The notes beneath the pieces are model-generated. The model was not told the DNA's origin. It worked only from the letters and a program-made list of their open reading frames with translations, and did no database searches. A program made the translations under genes and the position numbers. 61,872 bases of DNA from Parapedobacter deserti (GTDB lineage: Bacteria; Bacteroidota; Bacteroidia; Sphingobacteriales; Sphingobacteriaceae), in the NCBI RefSeq assembly GCF_042646065.1, contig NZ_JBHRTA010000029.1, positions 1 through 61,872 on the forward strand, read 5' to 3'. Positions 15,227 to 22,867 of the stretch are shown here, in pieces; the stretch's first letter is position 1; every line of letters begins with the position of its first letter.

Positions 15227-15781
15227 ATGACAAAAACTGAATCAACACAAACCGAAGTTATATTACTAGAGGCAGATGTTCAGAATCAAATCTATCATAT
15301 CAGAGGATTAAATGTAATGATAGACAGCGACTTGGCAACACTTTACGGGTTAGAAACTAAGGCGTTGAACCAGTCTGTAAGACGCAATATTGAGCGTTTT
15401 CCCAACGATTTCATGTTTCAACTAACTAAGGAGGAGTGGGCCAACTTGCGGTCACAAATTGTGACCGCAAGTTGGGGAGGTCGGCGAAACGAGCCTTTTG
15501 CGTTTACTGAGTACGGGGTACTAATGCTATCGAGCGTCCTCAACAGCCAACGAGCCATCCAAGTCAACATACGAATCATGCGGATATTTAATCAGCTCCG
15601 GACTGCCATAATGAGCGAAACAGACATCCGCCTAGAAATTGAGAAGATAAAACGATCGCTTGATAACCAAGATAAAAATATCGAACTAGTATTTCAGTAC
15701 CTCGATGAACTGAACGATAAAATCAAACGGCCGCCGTTACTGCCGGACAGGGAGATGGTGGGATATAAGATTGGGGAATAA
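15227..15781 (+). CDS. ORF6N domain-containing protein, copy 2
   Basis: The protein has 184 residues from the ATG at 15227 and is a close paralogue of the protein at 1726. It keeps the whole ORF6N domain and the C-terminal coiled coil; differences include YGLETKALNQSVRR and a shorter end (stop directly after KIGE). Both copies look intact, so a heteromer or cross-regulation is possible. As in copy 1, the LRSQIVTAS codons form a large palindrome. The gene follows a broken helicase and precedes a small membrane ORF. Confidence 0.9.
   Translation: MTKTESTQTEVILLEADVQNQIYHIRGLNVMIDSDLATLYGLETKALNQSVRRNIERFPNDFMFQLTKEEWANLRSQIVTASWGGRRNEPFAFTEYGVLMLSSVLNSQRAIQVNIRIMRIFNQLRTAIMSETDIRLEIEKIKRSLDNQDKNIELVFQYLDELNDKIKRPPLLPDREMVGYKIGE
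15441..15475. promoter_or_regulatory. Perfect 35-nt palindrome inside ORF6N copy 2
   Basis: CCAACTTGCGGTCACAA and TTGTGACCGCAAGTTGG, 17 nt each, flank one A at 15458. In copy 1 the arms are two pairs shorter because of a T for C at the outer edge. The GGTCACAA-N-TTGTGACC core matches the leader palindromes. Confidence 0.8.
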
Positions 15782-15801
15782 AACAATGACCTTAAGCTGC
15801 G

Positions 15802-15942
15802 ATGGAAACAGCACTCTTCATTTTCGGGCTAATTGGCGTTATTGCTAGTTTATATGCAATCTCTGCTTATCGAAAGGAGCATGTGGATAACGAAATGGCA
15901 GGTTTCATACAGCGAAAAAATAGACACAGAGAAAGGTATTGA
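15802..15942 (+). CDS. Small single-helix membrane protein
   Basis: The ORF is 46 codons. METALFIFGLIGVIASLYAI forms one membrane helix, followed by a charged tail (SAYRKEHVDNEMAGFIQRKN, then RHRERY). It starts 20 bases after ORF6N copy 2 on the same strand. No family is recognised. The helix-plus-basic-tail layout is common among small accessory membrane proteins. Confidence 0.4.
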   Translation: METALFIFGLIGVIASLYAISAYRKEHVDNEMAGFIQRKNRHRERY

Positions 15943-15982
15943 TTTACAAACCTTAGGCTAACCAAAACCTAAATATCCGCCG

Positions 15983-16138
15983 ATGGCGTTCACCGACCGG
16001 CCGGTAGGCGATGGCACCACAGTGGAAAACATATTGAGTCTAGCCAATCCCGACGACATGCGGCTGGTGTTAAACGGCATGATTGACCATGGATTTTTCA
16101 ATGAGCCGAATTCGTCAGTCTTCCGCTCCTCCGCCTAA
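15983..16138 (+). other. Possible C-terminal fragment of an unknown protein
   Basis: A 51-codon frame from an ATG at 15983 encodes MAFTDRPVGDGTTVENILSL, then ANPDDMRLVLNGMIDHGFFNE. It reads like real protein and is open upstream for a few codons (PKYPP), suggesting the end of a larger gene. It overlaps the end of the TolC remnant on the opposite strand by 24 bases. I do not recognise the family. Confidence 0.3.
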
Positions 16139-16610
16139 AGCTCTATATAGATTGGTTACCGCAATCAATTTCTCTTTTTTAATAGAAATTGCATCCAACT
16201 CGTTTTGAAGAGCGTTGCTCTGTGCCGTTATCACTTCAAGGTAATTGGCCATTGCGCTCTTATAGAGTAGTACAGCATCGTTCGACGCCTTGGTCAGCGA
16301 TTGATTTTTTTGCTCTACCAGCAGCAGTCGCTTTTCTGTTTGCCGAATAGCAGCTAAGGCATCAGAGACTTCGCCGACCGCCACCATTACGGTCTGGCCG
16401 AATTGAGTAACCGATTTTTCCTGCTCTAAAGCCGCAATTTCATAAGCTGTTTTCAACGCTTTCTTGCGGAATATAGGCTGAGTCATGTTGGCAGCAATGT
16501 TTTTCACCAGCGATCCCGGGAGATCAAACCAGTTATTAAATCTGAACGAGTTGGTTCCAGCAAAGGCGGTCAGACTAAAAGCGGGAATGAAATTAAATCT
16601 GCCAAACGAA
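16115..16610 (-). pseudogene. C-terminal remnant of a TolC/OprM-type outer membrane efflux protein
   Basis: The frame encodes FIPAFSLTAFAGTNSFRFNN, NIAANMTQPIFRKKALKTAY, EIAALEQEKSVTQFGQTVMV, EVSDALAAIRQTEKRLLL and a final ANYLEVITAQSNALQNEL...LYRALGGG. This is the second half of the last structural repeat of an RND-type outer membrane factor, about 150 of the usual 450-480 residues. The first 22 residues of the long ORF (to 16669) are unrelated sequence up to a fortuitous start. No adjacent RND pump or membrane fusion gene remains. Confidence 0.75.
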
Positions 16611-16714
16611 TGAAGAAAAAGAAGATGCAAAGGAGGGTATAGCACACTTGTTTTTGTAATTTTACACAAATCATAATTAGATATAATAAAACCGTTATTT
16701 TAAGGCGATTAACA

Positions 16715-17602
16715 TTGAAAAATACCGAGACCACATTTAAAGAATTCACAAAGACATATATCAGGAATTTTCCTGATAAGTTTCGGTATTTAGAAACGCT
16801 TGTGCAAATCTATAATGTAGATGATTTATTTACTAAAAACATCATCACGCCGACACCGCTGTTAAAAGCTAATTTCAATTTTATTGTATTCCCTACAAAC
16901 GGAAATTTTGAACAGCGAGTTGGAAATGAAATAAAGAAAGTGTCGGCAAATCAGGCTTTGTTAGTAATGCAAGGCGAAGTAACATCGCTATTGCGACAGT
17001 CGAAAAATGTCAAAGGCTATTACATCACCTTTGATGATATAATATTACAGCAGTTCAAAGACCAAAGTTACTTTATAAAGCTATTTACTATCGCCCCAAT
17101 CATTCAGCTACACAGCAACGACAGTGAATTTTTGGAACAGGTTTGCAAACTCATCATTCAGGAATTGGAAACGCAAAAACCTGATGAACAAATTGTCCTC
17201 TATCTTTTTCAATCGTTATTACTGAAGCTCTTAAAATCTTCGGAGCTGAAAAAAGGCTTGTCGAGGCAGTTTGATATTGCGATTTCTTTTAGGGAATTAG
17301 TGTATAAGCACTATTCAGAGCATTACAGTATAAACGATTATGCTGAGCTTCTAAATATTTCATCTAACTATTTAAATCGTTGTATTCAAAATGTTTGGAA
17401 CAAATCAGCCAAGCAGTTTACACAGGAGTTTATTATTATCCAATCCCAAAAATATCTACAGGATTTTTCCGAACCTATATCGGGTATTGCCTATCATTTG
17501 AACTTTAGCGACCCCTCTTATTTCGGTAGGTTGTTTAAAAAAATCATCGGCGTTTCGCCACAGGAATACCGCTCAAAGCCGATGCACGATTTGTCCGAGT
17601 AA
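16715..17602 (+). CDS. AraC family transcriptional regulator
   Basis: The product is 295 residues, starting at a TTG at 16715 (no nearby ATG). The N-terminal domain (about 1-190) is a cupin-like sensing region; the C-terminal 100 residues carry the two helix-turn-helix motifs, with INDYAELLNISSNYLNRCIQ and the signature GIAYHLNFSDPSYFGRLFKK followed by GVSPQEYR. It is 73 bases upstream of the DUF1772 gene on the same strand, which is the likely target (inference from position). The region resembles regulators next to small membrane or oxidoreductase genes in Bacteroidota. Confidence 0.88.
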   Translation: MKNTETTFKEFTKTYIRNFPDKFRYLETLVQIYNVDDLFTKNIITPTPLLKANFNFIVFPTNGNFEQRVGNEIKKVSANQALLVMQGEVTSLLRQSKNVKGYYITFDDIILQQFKDQSYFIKLFTIAPIIQLHSNDSEFLEQVCKLIIQELETQKPDEQIVLYLFQSLLLKLLKSSELKKGLSRQFDIAISFRELVYKHYSEHYSINDYAELLNISSNYLNRCIQNVWNKSAKQFTQEFIIIQSQKYLQDFSEPISGIAYHLNFSDPSYFGRLFKKIIGVSPQEYRSKPMHDLSE

Positions 17603-17675
17603 TGGAACTGTCAATCCTTACCTGTTTGCATCAAAATAGTCAATTTTGCACTATTAACTAAAACAAAAAGGCAAG

Positions 17676-18176
17676 ATGAAAAATACATTGGTTTACATTT
17701 CGACAATCGCATTATTAGGACTTTTTGCAGGTGGCAGTATCACAATCCTGTTTATCATTGTTCCGTTTTGGCACTCTTTGGCCCCAAACGAACTAATGCT
17801 TTGGTTTAATCATTATGGGGCAAGAGTGGGGATTACAATGTTACCAATGCAGATTATTCCGCTTATCCTTTCAATATACGCTTATATTTCAGCCAGAAAA
17901 AGAAAAGAAGACGGAAAGGGTTTGTGGTTTTGGGTAAATGTTTCAAACATCGTTATTCTGATTATGCTTTTAGCATATTTTCTACCTATCAATTTTCAGT
18001 TTGTAAATCAAACAATGAACCCTAACGAAGTTCCGTCAGAACTAATACGTTGGGAAATTATTCACATAGCAAGAACTATCCTTACTGTTTTAAGTGCGGT
18101 TTTGGCAATCATCGCGTATTTCAAACTTATACGAAACTTCATTTATATCAATATGAAACCAGGCCATACACTATAA
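17676..18176 (+). CDS. DUF1772 family membrane protein
   Basis: The product is 166 residues with four membrane helices: LVYISTIALLGLFAGGSITILF, VGITMLPMQIIPLILSIYAY, FWVNVSNIVILIMLLAYF and ARTILTVLSAVLAIIAYF. The conserved N..M....W motif region appears as NQTMNPNEVPSELIRWE, as in DUF1772 (anthrone-oxygenase-like) proteins. A ribosome-site-like AAAAAGGCAAG precedes the ATG. The bacterial role is unknown. Confidence 0.75.
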   Translation: MKNTLVYISTIALLGLFAGGSITILFIIVPFWHSLAPNELMLWFNHYGARVGITMLPMQIIPLILSIYAYISARKRKEDGKGLWFWVNVSNIVILIMLLAYFLPINFQFVNQTMNPNEVPSELIRWEIIHIARTILTVLSAVLAIIAYFKLIRNFIYINMKPGHTL

Positions 18177-18218
18177 CTTAATTTTTCTGTACACAATATG
18201 AACATCCTTCTATTCGTG

Positions 18219-18365
18219 TAATCTCCCCAGACTTCCGCTACGCCCAAAAATCGAAAACTCGGCATCGCAGGATATCTCTACTCACCATAAAGTCACTAAT
18301 GAAATAGACTGGACTTTCCTACCCAGCTGAATATCCAATAAACAAAGCCCTGAAACGAGGAGAAT
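18219..18365 (+). repeat. Degenerate copy (C) of the intergenic element
   Basis: GTAATCTCCCCAGAC at 18219 matches the lead-in of copy B. CCCAAAAATCGAAAACTCGG at about 18243 is repeated almost exactly at about 18560 in copy D. CAAAGCCCTGAAACGAGGAG at about 18343 is a decayed hairpin 1. No small ORF or downstream hairpins remain. Confidence 0.55.
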
Positions 18366-18369
18366 CGGC

Positions 18370-18414
18370 GACAAATTTTTTATTGTCAAAATGATTGACA
18401 AAATTTTTATTGTC
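18370..18414. promoter_or_regulatory. Tandem pair of 18-nt inverted repeats
   Basis: GACAAATTTTTTATTGTC (18370-18387) and GACAAAATTTTTATTGTC (18397-18414) are near-identical direct repeats, each a GACAA...TTGTC dyad, with centres 27 bp apart. This looks like a double operator. No intact gene start lies within 300 bases on the plus strand. Confidence 0.4.
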
Positions 18415-18534
18415 AGCAATCAACCACCGTTCTTAGTATTTTTTGTAAACCCCCATTCGAAGTGGTCTGATTTTGAACTTCAACACTTAGGTTATCACTT
18501 TTAGCTAAACCAATGCGATATAGACTTATGCCTG

Positions 18535-18850
18535 GTGTAATTTTCCGAGATCGCGGCGTCCAAAAATCGAAAACTCGGCATTGCAGTATTGTATATATCA
18601 CAATAGAAGCCGCAAAATGCAAGGCCCCGAAACGGGGAGAATCGGGGCTTGCTAACTAACCAATTATAAACCTAAATTATGAAAAGACAAATCTTAACTG
18701 ATTATATAACGCACCCCGGCCCTGCTTTGTTACAGCAGGATTGTTAAGATATGTTAAAAAGACAATGAAGTGATAAAAAAAGAAACCCGTTACCTAAAAG
18801 ATAACGGGAATCCGCCCCAATGGGATTAGGGGCTATCAACCTAAACCTGA
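18535..18850 (+). repeat. Intergenic hairpin/small-ORF element, copy D
   Basis: The order is as in copy B but without the 100-base insertion: lead-in, hairpin 1 (18624-18648), CTAACTAACCAATTATAAACC, 22-codon ORF (18679-18747), hairpin 2 (18786-18808), hairpin 3 (18814-18833) and the ATCAACCTAAACCTG tail. Hairpins and their loops are nearly unchanged between B and D. The remainder of 18851-19545 contains only the dyads at 18937-18969 and no gene I can support. Confidence 0.75.
18679..18747 (+). CDS. Possible small peptide of the repeat element (copy D)
   Basis: The ORF is 22 codons with MKRQILTDYITHP at the start and ALLQQDC at the end. Its second half includes a CCTGC/GCAGG hairpin at RNA level. 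See the copy at 10011 for the comparison. No known family; the ORF may be a leader peptide. Confidence 0.3.
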   Translation: MKRQILTDYITHPGPALLQQDC

Positions 18851-18936
18851 GAGAAAGATAAGAATTACCTTGATAAACTCAAAATGTAATTTTCCCCTAG
18901 CTAGCTACACTCAAAACTAAAGAATTCCAATCAATT

Positions 18937-18969
18937 TGGGAACGTTCCCACAATAAGGGAACGTTCCCA
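18937..18969. promoter_or_regulatory. Tandem LacI-type operator candidates
   Basis: Two copies of the 12-bp palindrome GGGAACGTTCCC lie at 18938-18949 and 18957-18968, centres 19 bp apart. The odd-even centre AACGTT with flanking G/C runs is typical of LacI/GalR-family sites. They are about 580 bp upstream of the ECF sigma gene, and a LacI-family gene sits at 20301. A link between them is inference. Confidence 0.5.
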
Positions 18970-19545
18970 GGCTGAAAACTACTCTTTAATATACGCTTAA
19001 AAACGTTCAATTATTTATACTTGTTCCCAAGTATTGATGCGTTAAGTTGCATCATCAAAAAGTATAAGAATTTGTTCTTTGGCATTTTAACTTTTGATCC
19101 CGAGCGATTAACTTATTGGGTGGTGTCAACGCTGTCCACAGATCGATGTTGACGTTGCTTTCAACAACAGAAACGTCCATGAAAGTTTTAGCCCTAGGAG
19201 ACAATGTTCCCCTGAGATCCAAGAAAGCATGTCCTTGACTGCTCGTATCTGTCAGCAAATTGCAGCAACTGCGCAGGAACCCGGTTCACTGAATGATAGC
19301 CGCATTTCTCAGCGGCAAATCTATGGGTCAAATTACAAAAAAACACAAAGAACAATTCCAATTATAATACATACACAAGCTTTACAATGGTTTGAAAACT
19401 AAACACATCGTAATAGTAAACCTCAAAATTATAAACCACTGGCAGACACAAACCAGTTTACGCTATATTATAAACTCAAGCACTGCTTTGTGAAGCAAAG
19501 GAGTAAAAAGCTGCATGTAAGATTGTTGATTATAAGCGATAGATT

Positions 19546-20112
19546 ATGAAATCTTCAACTGAAATTAGTGAAAAAGTTTTAAACGATGAGGCTTTGGTCT
19601 TACGTCTACGTAACGGAGACCGTAATGCGTTTAATGCTATCTATAAAAACTATGAAGTTAAACTTTATCTGTATGCCTTCAGTGTCTTGAAAGATGTTGA
19701 TCTTAGTAAAGATATTGTTCAGGAAGTCATGGTACAGCTATGGATTAGGAAAAAAGAATCTAATATTCAGTCTTTACGCAGCTATTTATTTCAGGCAGTA
19801 AGATTCAGGGTTCTTACAGCAATCAAGGCATGTAATAAGAAAGTCGTTCTGGATGAGTGTGCTTTGGAAGAAATTGGTGGAACTGAAGAGGCAGAAGATC
19901 GTCTGGCTAAACAAGAAATAAGCAACCTTTTAAGAAAAGGAATAGCGGAGCTTCCCAAAAAATGCCGTGAAGCATTTGTTTTAAGTAGGCAACAATATCT
20001 TTCGAATAAAGAAATAGCTGAGAAAATGGGAGTAGCCGTTAAAACCGTAGAAAATCAAATGACGATAGCTTTAAGGCGATTGAAAATTGCATTAGAAGAT
20101 TATTTACCTTGA
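19546..20112 (+). CDS. ECF (FecI-like) RNA polymerase sigma factor
   Basis: The product is 188 residues. Region 2 lies at about 25-90 (FNAIYKNYEVKLYLYAFSVL, DIVQEVMVQLWIRKK) and region 4 at about 125-185 (LPKKCREAFVLSRQQYLSNK, VAVKTVENQMTIALRRLK), the usual two-domain ECF layout. In PULs of this type the sigma factor is held by a FecR anti-sigma and released when the SusC receptor is occupied. The only FecR here is at 33219, 13 kb away on the other strand; normally the two genes are adjacent. An IS3 fragment follows the stop codon, so the locus may have been rearranged. Confidence 0.9.
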   Translation: MKSSTEISEKVLNDEALVLRLRNGDRNAFNAIYKNYEVKLYLYAFSVLKDVDLSKDIVQEVMVQLWIRKKESNIQSLRSYLFQAVRFRVLTAIKACNKKVVLDECALEEIGGTEEAEDRLAKQEISNLLRKGIAELPKKCREAFVLSRQQYLSNKEIAEKMGVAVKTVENQMTIALRRLKIALEDYLP

Positions 20113-20140
20113 CCGTAGCTTTCCATATGGGGACCGCTCA

Positions 20141-20275
20141 TCGGAATGAAACCCGCCTTCCCGCTCGGTTGTTCCATGTGTTGATCTGCGTGGGATGGAC
20201 CTCGTATTTGGCGGCCAGTTCATGGATCGTCTGTTGCTCCCTGATCTGTGAGATTCGATGGCCACTTTAAGCAGC
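20141..20275 (-). mobile_element. Fragment of an IS3-type transposase orfA
   Basis: On the minus strand one frame reads KVAIE and, after a shift, IREQQTIHELAAKYEVHPTQ followed by INTW. This is the helix-turn-helix of IS3-family OrfA (KVAxExxxxxQTxxELAxxYxVHPxQIxxWK). Only about 45 codons remain. It sits between the sigma gene and the LacI gene, which are convergent. Confidence 0.8.
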
Positions 20276-20300
20276 TGTCCAGTTTTCGAAAAGTATTATA

Positions 20301-21335
20301 CTAATTATTATGTTTCAGTTTTACTGTAGACTGTCGAATCACTAAGTTAGTTTTAAGCATTTTGGTTACAGCTTTCCATTCAGACACATCTCTATCTATT
20401 TGTTCAATAAGCATTTTGGCAGCGGTTGCTCCAATAAGTTCAATGGGTTGTGCGACTGTTGTAAGCGGCGGGTCAATTAGCGCAGATGCATAATCATCAC
20501 TAAAGCCTACCACAGCAACATCCTCTGGTATTCTTAATCCTTTGCGTTTGAGAAGTTGTATAACTTCTATCGCAGTGGTATCGTTAATTACAAAAATTGC
20601 GTCAGGTGGACTTTGTAAGCTTAAAAAATATTGTAAGTAAATATTGATTTTTTCAAAGGATAAATCGAAGGAAACAATCAGTTCTTCGTCAATTGGAATT
20701 TGATGCTTTTTTAAAGCATCTTTATAGCCATTTAATCTGTGCCTACTAATAGCAAGGGATGGCGGCCCGCCAAGATGAGCAATACGCCTTTTATTTGTTT
20801 CGATTAAATGTTCTACAGCTAGAAATGCTCCCTCATAATCATCCACAATAACCTTTGGTACAATCATTTTTTCACATATTCTATTAAAAAAGACCACTGG
20901 AATCCCTTTTCTCAGAAAAATTTCAAGGTGATCGTAATTGCGGGTTTCTTTAGTTAGCGAAATCAGAAGGCCGTCTACTTGATATGCAAGCATAAGCTTT
21001 GCGTTTTCAACCTCATCTTTATAACATTCATTGCACTGGCTAATAATTATATTATATCCCGCTTTTATAGCCTCTTTTTGCGCACTTATAATCATTTGAG
21101 GGAAATATGAACCTATTAATTCCGGAACAATAATGCCTATTGTATTGCTTTTCCTGTTCAACAAACTCAGCGCATGGAGGTTCCTTCGATAGTCCATCTC
21201 ATTGGCCAAATCAAGTACGGCTTTTCGGGTCTTCTGGCTTACATTCGGATGATTTTGAAGTGCCCTCGAAACGGTTGATTTAGAAATGTGAAGTTTTTTT
21301 GCGATATCTGTTATTGTTGTCTGACGCTTTTTCAT
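20301..21335 (-). CDS. LacI family transcriptional regulator
   Basis: The product is 344 residues from the ATG at 21335 (an ATG at 21341 is equally possible). The N-terminal helix-turn-helix reads TITDIAKKLHISKSTVSRAL, with the hinge at about 45-60. The ligand-binding domain follows (SNTIGIIVPELIGSYFPQMI, IPVVFFNR, VDDYEGAFLAVEHLI, HLGGPPS, PDAIFVINDTTAIEVIQLLK, VVGFSDD). It lies at the 3' end of the minus-strand enzyme run. The likely effector is a sugar from the glycan degraded here. Candidate sites of the expected type lie at 18937-18969. Confidence 0.92.
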   Translation of the reverse strand: MKKRQTTITDIAKKLHISKSTVSRALQNHPNVSQKTRKAVLDLANEMDYRRNLHALSLLNRKSNTIGIIVPELIGSYFPQMIISAQKEAIKAGYNIIISQCNECYKDEVENAKLMLAYQVDGLLISLTKETRNYDHLEIFLRKGIPVVFFNRICEKMIVPKVIVDDYEGAFLAVEHLIETNKRRIAHLGGPPSLAISRHRLNGYKDALKKHQIPIDEELIVSFDLSFEKINIYLQYFLSLQSPPDAIFVINDTTAIEVIQLLKRKGLRIPEDVAVVGFSDDYASALIDPPLTTVAQPIELIGATAAKMLIEQIDRDVSEWKAVTKMLKTNLVIRQSTVKLKHNN

Positions 21336-21404
21336 GGTCATTAATTTCCATTTTATTTTCCAAATAGCCCAGACGAATTTTAATCAAGATGCTTTTTTAT
21401 CAAA

Positions 21405-22838
21405 TTATTCTTGGGCAAGCTCTTTTTTAACAATCTCAAACCGATGAGGGATTGGCTCATTGGCTTGATATATTAAATGATGTAGTTTCTCCATCCTTGC
21501 TAAAGTTTTTGACCAATCCATTTTGGCAGGCACATAATTATCCTGAAGATCTAATAACTCTTTATAGCTCTTTTTAGTAGTATCTTTCTCCGATGCCTTT
21601 GCCTTAGCGATATAACTACTAACTTCTTGTAAACTCTCAATGCCTAGCGGCTTTAGGCGGTTTATTTCTGTACTGCGCACATATCGGATAACGGCTTCGA
21701 GTTCCCAATATTCTTCAAACAATTTTAAGACCTTTTGTGCTTGTTGCTGCTGGGGAGTCGTTGCTATAGAAGCAATATTAACGCCCGTAGCTAATTCTGC
21801 AGCAGTATAATTTGCAATAGAGATTCCATCAATCTTCAATGTGTAAATACCCTTTGTCAAACCTTTTACCATTAGCAACTCCTGATTAAGCTCTTTCTCA
21901 AACGGTACAAAATCAAGAACTTCGCTGACACCTTTTGGCATAGGAAACGGTAAAGATTTTTCCAGAACATTAAAGCTAACGCCATTATCATTACCAAAAG
22001 AATCAAAGATTTTTGCATTTGACCTCACAATTCTCATCCGCTTCCTGTTAGCTTTTACTTTGATTGAAAAAACATGCGGATCTGCCTTTGTTGTTTTCAA
22101 AAACTGATAGGCCATTACGAAGTGCCCTTGCGGAGTGGGGTGTGTACGGTCACCAACCACTAACGATGCTGTAGGCTTTATTTTCTGCATTCGTTTTGTA
22201 ACGTCCATCATTACTTGCCAATAGTCAACTACTGGAAGGTTATACTGCTTTGCTAGATCTTTAACATATTTGCCAGCTTCTTTGAGGCCAACATTTCTTC
22301 CTATCACACCTTTAAGATGTGGCAGATATACGGTCTCGTCATATATAGTGGGCGTTTGCAAGATTAATTTCGCTTTACTGCTCAAGAGGTTATGAACAAT
22401 TTTTTCATAATTTTGCTTATAGGTTTCCATCATCTCTTTCCGTTCCTTGTCAATTGTCGGGCGAGCATAAGCAGAGTCAGTATACATAAGCTTTGCAACA
22501 TCATTCATCCCCAATTTAAGCACTACCCAATTTGGTTGATGTATAAGTGCATCATCGTGCATTCGAGCCAACACATGCTCTGTTTTATCACCGCCTATCC
22601 CGCTATTTATAATTTCTATTTTCTGATTAGGATACCGTGTTGCATAAAACAACGCTAGGTAATGATGAAAGCCACCATGTTTGGTAATACTATTTCCTAG
22701 GAAACATACTTTGTCCCCATCTTTAAAAAGCTTTTGAGCTTTAGAAGGATAAATCAAACTTAAAACTAAAGCAAACGTTGATACCACTATTAGTCTTAAG
22801 GATGAACTTTTCACACAAGTGCTGGCGAATGAATTCAA
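21405..22838 (-). CDS. Secreted SGNH/GDSL hydrolase
   Basis: The product is 477 residues with a signal peptide (about 1-35). The four SGNH blocks are present: FLGNSIT with the catalytic Ser at about 50, GIGGDKT at about 80, GMND at about 108, and DRTHPTPQGH carrying the Asp/His pair at about 225-235. The last 200 residues form an extra domain of unknown role that ends in a helical region. Such enzymes commonly remove acetyl or other esters from polysaccharides. It follows two esterases on the same strand. Confidence 0.88.
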   Translation of the reverse strand: MNSFASTCVKSSSLRLIVVSTFALVLSLIYPSKAQKLFKDGDKVCFLGNSITKHGGFHHYLALFYATRYPNQKIEIINSGIGGDKTEHVLARMHDDALIHQPNWVVLKLGMNDVAKLMYTDSAYARPTIDKERKEMMETYKQNYEKIVHNLLSSKAKLILQTPTIYDETVYLPHLKGVIGRNVGLKEAGKYVKDLAKQYNLPVVDYWQVMMDVTKRMQKIKPTASLVVGDRTHPTPQGHFVMAYQFLKTTKADPHVFSIKVKANRKRMRIVRSNAKIFDSFGNDNGVSFNVLEKSLPFPMPKGVSEVLDFVPFEKELNQELLMVKGLTKGIYTLKIDGISIANYTAAELATGVNIASIATTPQQQQAQKVLKLFEEYWELEAVIRYVRSTEINRLKPLGIESLQEVSSYIAKAKASEKDTTKKSYKELLDLQDNYVPAKMDWSKTLARMEKLHHLIYQANEPIPHRFEIVKKELAQE

Positions 22839-22867
22839 AACGTGAGCTTACTATAGGTTAATATTAA

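Larger units (their letters stand above)
15124..15779 (+). repeat. Duplicated segment, copy 2 (ORF6N gene plus promoter)
   Basis: Direct-repeat partner of 1624-2290. Promoter boxes, leader palindrome, coding region and internal palindrome are all retained, with scattered substitutions. Confidence 0.9.

Noticed and set aside
18413..18622. 69-codon minus-strand ORF across the repeat elements
   Set aside because: It crosses the dyads and hairpins and has no protein-like pattern.
19055..19258. 67-codon minus-strand ORF upstream of the sigma gene
   Set aside because: It looks partly protein-like (FLDLRGTLSPRAKTFMD) but no family, start site or neighbour supports it; left out as unproven.
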